Positions 32,720 through 44,265 of a DNA stretch of 64,000 bases are shown piece by piece. The stretch's first letter is position 1. Each line of letters begins with the position of its first letter. A program made the translations under genes and the position numbers. The notes beneath the pieces were generated by a model, which was not told where the DNA came from, ran no database searches, and saw nothing but the letters and a program-made list of their open reading frames with translations. This DNA comes from Lumbricus terrestris (lineage: Eukaryota; Annelida; Clitellata; Crassiclitellata; Lumbricidae), in contig OX457040.1 in assembly GCA_949752735.1 (NCBI GenBank), positions 8,836,112-8,900,111 of the forward strand, in the 5' to 3' direction.

Positions 32720-33364
32720 ACAATTATTATTACCAACTATGCATGTTTAAAATTTGTGAGCGCATCGAGCAGCTCCTTTGTCGGTGTCTGCTTTGAAATG
32801 GGTTATCGACAAATAGGTTTATGTAAATAGAAATCGAGTCACACTATTCTATTCTATTTTATTTACAGATTTATAAATCGCCACTCACAGTGCACTGTGT
32901 TTAGGCGCCAAACAAACTGTCATTATAATAATCATCGTCGTCGTCCTCCTCCTCCTCATCAATTTATCCATTATTATTTCTTTTATTATTATTACTTGTA
33001 TAATTATTAATATCATAATATAATAATAACAGCAACAATAATAATAATTATTATTATCATCATCATCATCATCATCATTACATGCAGAGGCGCTCACAAC
33101 TTAAAAGTAGAAGAGGGGCTCTCAAACGACTTCGGAGGCGTATAGCCCTAAGTAGAGCAAGACGAAGAACAATATCGTTGAACTGAAACTACTGCTAGAC
33201 GGACCAGTGTAAAGAAACTCTGTTCCGCAGTGTATCTCTTGTTTGGCGTGTGACGACTCTACGATTACCACACTTCGCATCTGGCCTTATAATATAGCCA
33301 CCAGCCATTTCACTCGAACATACTTTGTCAGTTAGTCTCATGTGTGCATTTATATCCTTTGCTT
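32250..33364. other. GT1 3' flank and spacer
   Basis: Conserved with the GT2 3' flank to about 32915. It includes words (AAAGCA.GAAATTAAGAACATGG, AGAAATTTAATTTTAAAA, TTTTCCCAGAGGA) that also appear inside the hAT element at 9634-10722. (ATT)n lies at 32665-32720. A solo SINE/LINE-type tail (TATAAATCGCCACTCACAGT) at about 32872 is followed by (CGT)n, (CTC)n and (ATT)n to about 33080. From 33080 to 33364 I see nothing. Confidence 0.6.
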
Positions 33365-33621
33365 CATCATTACTTTATATTACTTACCTTTTAGCTTCGT
33401 TATTCCTGACCTATTGACAGAGATATAGTGTTGCTCATTAAGAACAGAGGTGCATCATGCGCTGACAACTGTAGATAAAGAAACTAGGTGGGGTGGTTGG
33501 GTGGGGATGGCAGCGTTAGATCCACGTGGATTTGGTTGTGAAAAGAAGACTTAACTATGGGCTCCTTAGAAAGACCAAAGGGGTTGAACTCCTCAAACAT
33601 CCCGGCAATTCTGACCCTGCC

Positions 33622-33890
33622 CAGGGGCGGATCCAGGGGGCCAATCTGGCAATGGCCCCATTTAAAAGTGCACGGGACGTGGTCCCCCATTTGGTTTGAG
33701 GAATAGTATAATTATTATAATTGCTTGCGATGACTGATGACTAAAAAAGTCATCAGTTATTTTGGCAGGAAAAACGTATATTTTCCAGACATTTCGACCA
33801 AACGACTAAAAAAGGTCATCAGATTTTCTGGCAAAGATCACCGAAGAAAAATTTGACCTCCCCTTTCGAAAATTTCTGTATCCGCCCCTG
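33622..33890. mobile_element. 269-bp hAT-type MITE
   Basis: Termini CAGGGGCGGATCCAGGGG and, inverted, CAGGGGCGGATACAG. Flanks are ACCCTGCC (33614-33621) and ACTCTGCC (33891-33898), a 7-of-8 duplication. The sister modules are uninterrupted here (CTCTGTCTAAT). Same family as 13202-13704, with one or two internal GACTAAAAAAGGTCATCAG units. Confidence 0.9.
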
Positions 33891-33929
33891 ACTCTGCCTA
33901 ATCTCGCCGAGACGGTGAAGGGAATATTT

Positions 33930-36639
33930 CAGGGGTTATTTTAAGGAATTTTCTCAACTGCACATAAATGACGCCATTATTTTGAGACTGGACATAAGAA
34001 AGTCCTTGACCAGGGATTTGTCTCCCAAAGCTGAAGCAGCTTTTGGTGAGCGCTCGTTAATAAGCTGGTGCTTTGCGCTTGGCCTTCGACTGGAGCTTTA
34101 GATGTTTGAATGTTAAGATTTTCCGAGACTTTAAAAAAATTCATATTAAAGATCAAAATCAATAATATTGTTATGAGAATGTTTGACTCAAAGTTCATCA
34201 TGGCAAAATCTCCAAATGAATTTAGCCTACGAATGAAATCAGCTAGATGTTCTTAGACGTTTAGACTTTTCAATATCTTTAATCGACTAGAGATCCCTTA
34301 AAGATCCCTTACAGATCCTCTGCTGTTGCTGGAATTGGAAATAGTTCAGAAAGATTGTTTGTGTAATAAAGTTAAATGGTCCTATGTTCCTGGACACTTC
34401 CAAAGTTTCGCTAGTAGGCCTATGTAAGGGTACGTCTAAATGTTGCTTTTCTGCTCTGAAACCCTTGTCATTAAAATCAACATGATATTGTTTTGCTAAA
34501 GCTAAAGCTAGCAGACAAGATGAGATATTTCCCCAAGAAATAGCCTAAAATCATTGAGCTAATTTCAAATTGTGTATAAAATATGACCCACTAACTGCAA
34601 AATACGATGTAAGACTGATAAATATCATTAGCAAACCTCCCAAATAGTCATTATTGATCGATAGACCTATACTGACACCCACATCAACACGAATATGTAC
34701 TGTTTAGGCTAATAACAGTTTTAACCAGGAGCCGCGTCGCCGATCTACATGTAAATGATATTTTACCACAACATGACTTGGCTTAGGGTACGACTGCTGG
34801 AAATTTTATATGCTACAAGCTCTAGTGTCATTCATTCATGAGAACCAGAATGTGTGTGTGAACGAATACCCGCAGACTTGGTCCTGGGTTTGTGGAAACG
34901 AACGAGCGACCGAAGGACAATAATTTCCAATGCACGAGCACCTAGCAGGGTATGGGTTTTGGAAGGTAATGTACCAAACCCATTTTCGAATTTTGTTTAA
35001 TTTCCACACTGCACTGGTGGTATTCTAAGTTGCAATTTAGCGAGGCTACTCATCATTTCAGTGCTGATAGTCGTGGTTTAGGACTTTAATAAGTGTCCGG
35101 TCCCATTGTTTAAATATTTTTACAGTATCATAATGGCAACTTTTAGACTGTGATCTTAAAAAAATTGCTCACAAATTTCACGCCAAAAGGCATGGTTTGA
35201 GACTTCAATAACTGTCATCTGAACAAAATTGCTCTTTTAAATGCGACAGCTATGGTTTTTAGAGTTTAGAGAGTCTCCTCCTTATTGTTTAATTTTTCAT
35301 TTGCACGCTATTAATCTGGCATTAAAAGCTGTCATTTGAAAAAATTACTCATAATTTTCTTTTCTCGTCCATTGTTTGAAAAAAGTCATTTGCCCACTGT
35401 TGGAATAGCATTTTAGGCTATTACCTTGACAAATTCAATCATAATTTGGTACTCAGAGACGTGGTTTAAGACTTAAATAATTCCCCCTACCTGTATCTAA
35501 TTTTTTTTAAATTTACACGACGTAATGGTGGCAGTTTGGGCTGTCATCTGTATCAAAATTGATAATTATGGACAAGCTGTGGATAACACCGTAGAAATCT
35601 ATAATAATGCTTGTGATAATATTTCTGAAATATTTGGGGGATATAATATATAAGCATCTCCGTCACCACCACAAGTTCCGGGTTCCATTCCTCGATCCTA
35701 TCCCATCTAAGTCTACACCCCTGTACAAGATGTTAGTTCAATAACATAGGCCTACGTGTATCTTTCAGATGCTGAGGATGGTGATTTTTGGATGGGATCA
35801 CATAAACTCAAAAAGGATGCATGTAATATGGGGATATATGGAGAATTTAAAAGAAAATCTGAGTATGCATTGACCTACAATCCTACATCATGTATGTATG
35901 TATTGGATAGCCTGTGTGGCTGAAAGGCTAGCTCAGTCTAGATGTCTGCCTGCCTAATTCTTTTCTTTTCATCGCCTGTCTCCAGTTAGATACTTGGGTT
36001 GTTATAATTATTATAGTAGACTATTTTGCTTTATGCGTTTGACTGTCCTTCCTGCTTCAGCTTGTCAGAGTAAGCGGCAAAAGCAGGAGAAAGTAGACTA
36101 CGATCGCCAAGAAGTTGTCATTATGGTATGAAGGATAACCCCGTCTCTTACAACTTTATCAGGATATCAACCTACAGCAGGCCTTGAATCTGCATCCGCC
36201 CATACATTTAGCCTATAGACTGCAAATTCTTCTGTCTGCAGCCTATGTGTGATTTTTAGCAGAACCTTGTCTTCGATTACATCACCCATTTCCCCCGCTC
36301 TTACTTCATGCACACGGGTGACCTTCGCCGTATCGGTCTAATGCTTGACTTGAAAACAGCATGTATACTCATTACTCACCATGGCTATTGGGCTATAGTT
36401 CACGCCAAAATTCAACAGGCCTGCTCTTTTCCTGAACATAAATATCACCCAAATAAACCGCCTCAAAGATGTTAACTTGAGCTGTTACTATCATTTTTGT
36501 GTCCAACTTTTTACCACTAACTTCTCGTCGGTTCACGCAACAAGGCAAAAAGTAACTGCACAAGATCTGATTTTCAACTGCACAAATCTCTTTCCCAACT
36601 ACACACTTTGTGTCCAGCTGCACGTTAAAATAACCCCTG
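33930..36639. mobile_element. 2,710-bp non-coding hAT-type element
   Basis: Begins CAGGGGTTATTTTAAGG and ends with the inverted copy (TTAAAATAACCCCTG). GAATATTT is duplicated exactly on both sides (33922-33929 and 36640-36647). Modules A and C read straight through the empty site (GGATATTTCTACCTG). Subterminal AACTGCACA and CTGCACGTTAAAA motifs match the 199-bp MITE at 2022-2220. No frame longer than about 75 codons exists, so it encodes no transposase and must be mobilised in trans. The interior is AT-rich unique-looking DNA. Confidence 0.93.
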
Positions 36640-37019
36640 GAATATTTCTACCTGTATCTCGTGGTGCACGGGGTAGGGAACCTGCCACACCATACATATA
36701 CCAGTCAGCACAGCGCGGGCGCGCCTAGTGGCGCCAACTGCACCTGCTGTAGGTGCGCCTGAGACTCAGATGGTCTCCGGACGGGGCGATGACCGATGAG
36801 GACCGAGCTACCCTGGTTATGCGTGTTGCTGCTCTGCTCAACGTTGCATCACTCCCACCAGATGTCTCCACTCGTTTTCCTCAAAATCATCCGATGCAAT
36901 TACTTATCTCTCGTAGGATGAACCACCGTTATCACTGGATGGAATTAGAACCAACTCACCCAGCAATTCACCGAACAACCCAACCACCAATCCAACCATC
37001 CGTCCCTTCATCAATTCAT

Positions 37020-37420
37020 CATTTCAACAATCCCTTCGTCCGTCCGTCCACCCATTCTCCTTTCATCCACCCATCCACATGTCCCCCATCTACTTATCTA
37101 TCTATCCAATATTCCATCCATTTACCCATTCCATCCCTTCATCCACCCACCCATGCAGCGCACCCACCTGTCTCCCATCTACTCATTCATCCACTCTTCC
37201 ACCCACCCCTCCATCCATCCATCCATCCACTTTTCAATCCATCCATTCATCCATCCACTCTTCCATCCATTCATCTATCCATCCATCCATCCACTCTTCC
37301 ATCCATTCATCCATCCACTCTTCCATTCATTCATCCGTCCATTCATCCATCCACTCTACCATCAATCCATACAACCAGCCATTCTTCCATCCATCCATTC
37401 ATTCATTCGTCCATCCTATT
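37020..37420. repeat. TCCA array of module B (short)
   Basis: About 0.4 kb of degenerate TCCA/TTCA tetramers, with flanking sequences matching those of the 1.87-kb array at 19960-21830. Confidence 0.9.
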
Positions 37421-38395
37421 GGCAATCATCAAAAATCAAGAAGTCAACGCACACACACACACACAGTCAGAACCATGAACCGTCACGGCGAGATTGCCAC
37501 CACCAGCTCAGCACAGGAAAAGAGGGCGCTACATAAATCTTTACCACCTCCAACCGACCCTGTGCACGATCCTCTTCCAGTTCCATCGAGTTCATGAACT
37601 GCAGGCCAACGTCAGTCGAGAAAACTCCTTTATTTCCGTTATGCTCTGAAAGGAGGATCAGTGACCTCGAGATTTCTACAGCGTCTGCAGTAGCGAGAAC
37701 CTGTTTATTCACAGGCGACCGGTTAACTCAAAATTTCTATGTAGATAAGGCCCATGATTGTCAAGATCCAAGGGTCAGGTAGGTAGACGGTCACACGGTT
37801 AAAGTGGATGGCTCTTTGAGTCGTTGGAGCGTGAGGAAAGGAAGGAAAATGAGCAGTCAGGAAATGAGTGTCCACCATGAGTGGACACTCATTTTCGCTT
37901 ACAACCATTAAATCATTCAATCTCATTAACAATGATCTATTTAGAAAGACGTTTTAATTTCTTTTTATGATGTTTGTATCTCTTAATGTCACCATGTAAC
38001 CAGGCTGCGGTGTGTCAACCTGGACGTTTTTCACGAATTAAACGAATTTCTATATATATAGAATAGCTTAGGCGGAGCCGCGGAAGAGAAGTGTTTTCGG
38101 CTTTATGTGGCTATAGTAACTTATTGTAAGCGGTGGTCCGCCGGTGGAAGCGTTCGAGAATTCGTAAGATGAGTCTGCATGATAGTCGTATTAGCAGAAA
38201 AGAGCAGATATTTGCCATTTCAGAACAGTAAGAACTTTGTCCAAAAGATTCTCAAGGATATCCGCTCGCGAGGGAAAACACTTCCGGACAAAATATGACC
38301 TACACTAGTCTTGCCAAGACGGACGAGAAAAGCGGGGTTCCAGCGCATTGGCTTGGCTCTGCCAGCGGCTCTGCAGACAGAGAACCAGATAAGCA

Positions 38396-39046
38396 GGAAT
38401 GCCACTCAAAGCTTATTATTTTCGGGGGAAATGTACGAAATAGCAGTAAAAAGGAGGACGATCTAAGGAAATTTTCTGATATTAAGAGCGAATGACTAAA
38501 AAATGGTCATCAGGAAATTTGAAAGGAGAAATAGAACATTTTAGGACACTGAAAGACTAAAAAATATTAAAGGTCAGAAATTTCAAGCCCGAAAATTCAA
38601 TATAGCCTATTTTTCAAAAAGTTTTCCAATCTAGCCTTTTCTAGCCTTTTTAGGCCAGATCTGACCTTTTCAAAATAAGAGTGGGGTCACTGGGGATCAG
38701 CTATGCCACTCATAGCTTTTTCCACCTAGATCTAGGTTTTTTCGGTCAACACTAATTTTCTAAGTTTTTTTGTTGAGATCTAGAATTCATTTTTCGATCG
38801 CGGATTTTCTGACATTTTTCCGAAATATCGACATTTTTCGAAGACAATGTACGAAACAGCAGTAAAAAGAAGGACAATTTAAGGAAAATTTCTGATTTTA
38901 AAGCGAATTCATGACTAAAAAAGGTCGTCAGAAACTTCAAGCCCGAAAGTTCAATACATGTTTCGAAAATTGTTCGATCTAGCCTTTTCTAGTCTTTTAT
39001 TCGGCCGGATCTGACCTTTTTAAAAATCAGAGTGGCATCCCTGAGC
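38396..39046. mobile_element. Composite TGCCACTC-type insertion in module B
   Basis: Left end CAGGAATGCCACTC; right end, inverted, CAGGGATGCCACTC. A second left end (CAGCTATGCCACTC) lies in the middle (about 38689), so two related elements sit head to tail. Module C is uninterrupted here (CAGATAAGCGAGATG). The flanks share only a short overlap, so the superfamily (hAT-like CAG ends) is tentative. Confidence 0.6.
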
Positions 39047-40248
39047 GAGATGTTTTCCTAGGCGAATTTTTTAAACCGGAGAAGCGTGTTTTCTTCCGAT
39101 ACGAGGCGTGGTTTCATCCCAGAGAATCATTCATCGCCGATATCAAAAGGTCCATTATCGAGTTCGATGTCTTGAGGTAATTTATTTCTCCGGCGCTTTT
39201 TCGTAGTAGCCTACTAAAACACACGTCGTCTGCGCGTTTAGCGTTTCGCCGCAAGCGTCTAGAAATGGAACGCAACAGGTTCTAACTGCGGGCTGTGCAC
39301 TTGGCGATCCCAAAAACTATTTGAACAGGCTGTGAGATCGCGTAAACATATTGGTACTAGATGCAAATAAATCAAGGCTTTTCACAGCGACAGCGGGATT
39401 CTGAAAGAGATGCTTTATACTTACAATCCAATCTCTTTCTGTCTGAGTTTTCAGCATTTTTTGGCTTTTGCAGAAGCGTCAACGGAGGGCGATAATACAG
39501 TGCATTACGGCTTATGAATCAGAATAAAGAGCCCACATAAATAGTCTAAAAGAATTAAAAGCACAAAATGAGCCTCGTTATGTCGATCGGTTATTTTGTC
39601 AATAAAACGAATATCTATATCTATATATGTAGCCTACTACGCGTACGCAAAAACTTATATTTTCCTTGTATTCGATATTAGTCCCAGTTCCTATACATAC
39701 CTGATATCAACTTCAATCGATTCATATCAAATCGTAAACTCTACAATTTCTAAAGCGCTACTAGACAGATCAGCACTAAGCACACCAGCTTATTCATGAG
39801 CGATGCGTCATATCAGATAGATCGACGGTTCGCGTCGGTTTACACCCTGCAGGTCGTTGGTTTACACAGAGACCATGCAGGTAGAAAAGGCAGAGAGACT
39901 AATAATTTAACAAACGTCGATCCAGTCAATCAATAAAAACGCGTAAGGGCATTTGTGATCCAGTTCAGCCTGTCCGCCACATTCTTCCTCAGTTCATTAT
40001 TCGTCCCAGCTCAGTAACCAGCACAAACATAGGCCAATTGAAAAAATCAACCCTGCCAAACATCCAACATTTAACAAGTCCTCGTCCTCATACGACTTCA
40101 TAATTAAAATGTGATGTGACTGTAAAGAACGTGATGCACAGAGTAGCAGAAAAAAGTATTGGAATTGTTGCTGTCCATTAAATGTTTTTAGTATTGTCCA
40201 GAGAAAGCCTTCGTACAAGCTAAAAAATTTACAGCAAGTGAAAAACTA

Positions 40249-41519
40249 CGCAGGTCAATTTTGCTGCCAGTACAGATTTTACGGAGTCAAGACGTATACG
40301 ACTAACTTTTTATATTTTTTCATCACTCCCGGAATTTCCACACAAAAACGCACATCTCACTTGTTCAAAAGAATTCATATCCCTACTAATCTGGTCCTCA
40401 TCTTCACCTTCGAATTCTAAATAACACCTATACCTCAGGCTACCTGCCCCCTCTGTCAACTTGGACTCGGACCTCCCTCTGACTACCCTTTGAACAGACC
40501 TCTGACTCGTTGCAGCGGTAGTGATTAAGCTGATGCTTGCGATTGACTTTCGAGAAGTTTGGAGATTACGATTAAAATATAGAAGTAACTAGAGGAAGCA
40601 AGCACACCTCTGGAAAACCGAAACCTATTTTTCATTCCTTTATTCATTCCATGGACTTATTGTGCCCTTTCAAGGACCTATTTTTTAACTAGGCCTACTA
40701 GCTAGGCCTACTTTTTATTGTTTAAAAAAACTCTTTGCTCTAAAGAAATAATTTATATACTAAATATTATAAACCTGAAACTGATGAGTTTACATTTAGA
40801 AACCTTTATAAAAATACCCATGCATGTTATTAAGTTCCTGCTTTGCATTTTGCAACCTGTTGCTAGTGCTACGAAAATTAACCGTGAACATCGTGTTTTG
40901 ACTTTCATGCAAAAATTTCTGTGGGCGCCCATGATGTTACTTGCACAAAAGGTGTTCATAGCATGCAGGGCACGTGTGACCCAGAGCAAAACAGAGAAGA
41001 CATAACATTGTCAAAAATCACGCACAAATATTGGTAAAAAAACTAGTACCTGGTATTTGAAAGTTCATGCCTCCATAGTATGGTTGAAAATACTTGGTCC
41101 TACAGCCAACACAAAAAGTTGCATGCACAGCTGGAATTAAATGCCCTCTCAACCAAATACAATACTTCCTAAAAACAACAATAAAATAATATTAGTTATT
41201 TTGCAGTAGTTTTAGTCATAGCTCGAGGGTACGCGTACCCTAAAATAGAATACGTTAAAATACTTACGTACCTTTAAAAAAATTTTAATATTTAATTGTC
41301 TTCATTTGCAAATAATGTTTTCTTTTCAATCCTGAACAAATTTAGACAGGAATCATTTAACTGGAATTTTATTTTGCCCACTGCAAATGCACTACAAGAC
41401 AAACTGTTCCCTCACTACCTTTAATTTTCCACACTCTTTAGACCTAATTAACAGAGCTCTGCTTACAAGGGACCTTTCAAATATCTCTAAAAGTACTGTA
41501 GACATAAACAAGATGGTTA
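40249..41519. other. GT2 upstream spacer
   Basis: No gene seen. The part at 40935-41220 (CACAAAAGGTGTTCATAGCA, GTATGGTTGAAAATACTTGG, CAGCTGGAATTAAATGC) is repeated at about 62810-63090, linking this region to the right edge of the window. Confidence 0.6.
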
Positions 41520-42435
41520 ATAAGTTCGCTATCTAGACACACAATACCAACAGAAATCCTTTTCTCTTTGTGGTGCAAGTGACTAGCGTGCTGGATTGTC
41601 AACTGAGTGGTCGTGGAATCAATCCCCTCCAGAACATTTGCTTCGAAATTTCTGCTCCACCAGCACCCGACCCCACCCCTAGCCAATTCAGCTATAATAA
41701 CTTATTTACCTTTTGCTAGCATTGAGTACGGTGGGAATATGAGACAGTGAGGGACAGGATTGACCACATGCTCTCAAAAGAATGCAGACATAAAATTAAC
41801 ATACCGCTCGTAAAATTAACATACCGGTATACAAATTTGTTAACATGTATTGTGCCTGTGCAAAAAACATCGAAATGAAGACCAAAACTATACATATCAC
41901 TTAAAAGAAAAACTTGATTAGATTCATGCAGAAGCAGATGGACACTATGTCTAGGCCTATATGGCAGACATGTGCTTTGAGAATTTTCCTCTATCAGCAC
42001 CCCCACTCCAGCCAACTCTGCACGCTATAGTGAGTAAGATGTGAAGATGAGACGGTGAGGCAGAGGATTGGCCACTCACGCTATATGCTGAGGCTAAGAA
42101 AATGAAGTCGCTAACACTTCATACCCATGGCTAAGTCAGGGCTCGATTATGAGTTTGCTCATTCCATGACAACCCCATAAACTAAAATTTACAATGCTCT
42201 CATGCCCGAGATCCAAAAACGAGAATCACTCAATTTTTACAAGAAACTTTTGACTCCAGGATGTTGTTTTGCAAAGACATATAATCTTGAAATCCATGTC
42301 TTGGCCGTGTTTGTACAACAAGTAGTCAAATAATGAGGCATTTTATTGAGTTTTATTCTCTACCTAAATAAATCTATTGTGAATGGTATATTGACTGCTA
42401 TTTAGAGACAGAAAGAAAGAGTTTCTTGAGCGACA

Positions 42436-44133
42436 ATGGCAAATCGCATGTGTTCAAACCGCGTTTTGAAGACATATCTCCTTGGAGCACTTATTGTTAT
42501 AACCATTACATATTGCTTCATCATATGGCACCAAGAAGGAAACAGACAATCGCAAGTTTTTGAGTTGGAAGTAAATTTCAAGCACGTCAAGGTTCATCGT
42601 CCTACAACCAAGAAGTCGTTTCTCGCAAGTCCATCAAATTTGAGCCCCGGCAGAGTTCGTCATCATACGACCAAAAAGTCGCTTCTCGTAAGTCCATCAA
42701 ATTTCAGTTACGTCAAAGTCCATCTTTCTACAACCAAGAAGCCGCTTCTCGCAAATCCATCAAATTTCAGGCACGTTAAAGTTCATCATCCTACAACCAA
42801 GAAACCGCTTCTCGTTAGTCCGTCAAATTTAAACGACATCAAGGTTCATCATCCTACAACCAAGAAGCCGCTTCTCGCAACTTCGTCAAATTTCAGACAC
42901 GTCGAAGTTCATCATAATACAACCAATTTCACTTCGGGACCGCTTCTTGTAAGACCGTCGCCCGTTGAAGCAAAAGACTTGGCGTCCATTCAGCTATATC
43001 ATTCCGAAGAACATCGTTTGTGTGAACAGAAGATGGTTAACAAGACTGACGCCAATTGGTGCCCTTGCATTCCACCCGGTCTCCAAGGAAGGGTTTTCGT
43101 AAACATGATCGACGACAAAGACTGGGATCATATCGTTGGGACTGTTGGAAGCGATGTTCTTGCAGGTGGAGAGTGGAAGCCTCCGGACTGCCTCTCACAT
43201 ACCCGTCTAGCGATTGTGATTCCGTGCCGTGACCGCAAGCACCACTTACGAGTCCTACTTCGTCATCTGATTCCCATTCTCAAACGACAGCGCGTTCACT
43301 TCAGGGTGTTTGTCGTAGACCAGCGCTTTCCAGCGGTCTTCAACAAAGCCGCTACCATGAACATCGGCTTCCTTGAGGCTGCCAAGAGGTTCTCCTTTGA
43401 CTGTGTCATCTTCCATGACGTCGACATGATCCTTGAGGATGATCGGTGTCTGATGACCTGTGGCCCAAAGCCACGCCATTACGCCAGATCGGTTGACAAA
43501 TTCAACTATAGTCTGTACAGAACTTTTGGTGGAATTACATCGATTAAACCAGACCTGTTTCGGATGGTCAATGGATATCCGTTGAAATACTTTGGATGGG
43601 GCGGAGAAGACGACGACATGTGGTCGCGGATAAGTCAGATTTCAAGCATTTACATGCCACCGACAGCAATATGTCGCTACAGTACAATTCCTCATGCGAG
43701 GGATACGATGAATCAGGTAAATCCCATGAGACACGCTCTAAATGCAATCGCATTTGCAAAGAAAGCGAATCGTTCGCACTACGGTCTCTCGGATTTGGAT
43801 TACGAAGTCAACGATGTCCAATTGACGCCTCTTTTCACTCGTTTCGAGGCTGACATTAACATCACCAACCTATCATCGTATTATCCTTCGCATCCCATTT
43901 CGCAATATAGACGATCTGCCGGGCAATGCCTTGACAATGACGCAATCATGACGTCAGGCCACATCTCTTGGAATGCATGTCGATTTATCTGCGACACTCT
44001 GTCGGATAAACCATGCCTTGGATTTTCACACCTACATGGAATCTGTAATATTATTCGAGCAGCCTGTAGACTGACGATGAATGAAAATGCGTGGACCTAT
44101 GTAAAAGAGGGAAACCCATGGAAAATGAAATAA
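42436..44133 (+). CDS. GT7 family beta-1,4-galactosyltransferase-like enzyme, copy 2
   Basis: A 565-residue single-exon paralogue of the gene at 30659-32227. Type II topology: basic tail (1-14), membrane span (about 15-31), long stem, catalytic domain (about 205-480) and a cysteine-rich C-terminal module (about 495-558). GT7 motifs are IPCRDR (262-267), FNKAATMNIGF (302-312), DVD (328-330), GWGGEDDD (387-394) and HARD (420-423), all intact, so it is probably active in Golgi glycan synthesis. The stem holds one 24-residue unit and five 21-residue units (59-163, pattern KKPLLVSPSNFxHVKVHHPTT), the reverse of copy 1. The C-terminus extends to GNPWKMK, and AATAAA overlaps the stop. The segment coding for residues about 285-342 is almost identical to copy 1 in DNA, in contrast to the stem. 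Confidence 0.93.
   Translation: MANRMCSNRVLKTYLLGALIVITITYCFIIWHQEGNRQSQVFELEVNFKHVKVHRPTTKKSFLASPSNLSPGRVRHHTTKKSLLVSPSNFSYVKVHLSTTKKPLLANPSNFRHVKVHHPTTKKPLLVSPSNLNDIKVHHPTTKKPLLATSSNFRHVEVHHNTTNFTSGPLLVRPSPVEAKDLASIQLYHSEEHRLCEQKMVNKTDANWCPCIPPGLQGRVFVNMIDDKDWDHIVGTVGSDVLAGGEWKPPDCLSHTRLAIVIPCRDRKHHLRVLLRHLIPILKRQRVHFRVFVVDQRFPAVFNKAATMNIGFLEAAKRFSFDCVIFHDVDMILEDDRCLMTCGPKPRHYARSVDKFNYSLYRTFGGITSIKPDLFRMVNGYPLKYFGWGGEDDDMWSRISQISSIYMPPTAICRYSTIPHARDTMNQVNPMRHALNAIAFAKKANRSHYGLSDLDYEVNDVQLTPLFTRFEADINITNLSSYYPSHPISQYRRSAGQCLDNDAIMTSGHISWNACRFICDTLSDKPCLGFSHLHGICNIIRAACRLTMNENAWTYVKEGNPWKMK
42610..42924 (+). repeat. Five 63-bp in-frame repeats coding the GT2 stem
   Basis: Five consecutive units of 63 bp, pattern KK(P/S)LL-PSNF-HVKVHHPTT. 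They are more diverged from one another than the GT1 units, with substitutions spread along the unit. GT1 keeps only about one such unit (residues 108-128). Confidence 0.93.
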
Positions 44134-44134
44134 A
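44129..44134 (+). promoter_or_regulatory. Likely polyadenylation signal of GT2, overlapping the stop codon
   Basis: AATAAA overlaps the TAA stop (44131-44133). The same hexamer in GT1 is 3' of its earlier stop. Confidence 0.45.
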
Positions 44135-44265
44135 TCTGGAACTTGTCATGATCGATCGATCATTATTTCCGGAGAGACAGCTTGGAAAATGCAAAGCAGG
44201 AAATTAAGAACATGGGTATTTTTAATACATGTTTCTAAATCTGATTTCACAGCTTTAGGTAGGCC

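Larger units (their letters stand above)
28286..32915 (+). repeat. Galactosyltransferase block 1 (segmental duplication)
   Basis: From AAGTTCGCTATCTAGACACA to TTTATAAATCGCC this region pairs with 41520-47405. The pairing covers the upstream region, the gene and about 690 bp of 3' flank, at visibly high identity. Block 1 carries a LINE plus SINE insertion (28571-30056) that block 2 lacks. Block 2 carries two insertions that block 1 lacks. With insertions removed both are about 3.1-3.2 kb. Confidence 0.9.
33365..40248 (+). repeat. Repeat module B with nested insertions
   Basis: Second copy of the intergenic module. It is enlarged by a 269-bp hAT MITE (33622-33890), a 2,710-bp hAT element (33930-36639) and a 650-bp TGCCACTC-type insertion (about 38396-39046). 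With these removed the landmarks run in the same order as in A and C. Its TCCA array is only about 0.4 kb. The right end (39960-40248: ATCCAGTTCAGCCTG...AAAATTTACAGCAAGTGAAA) is shared with C but not A. Confidence 0.85.
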
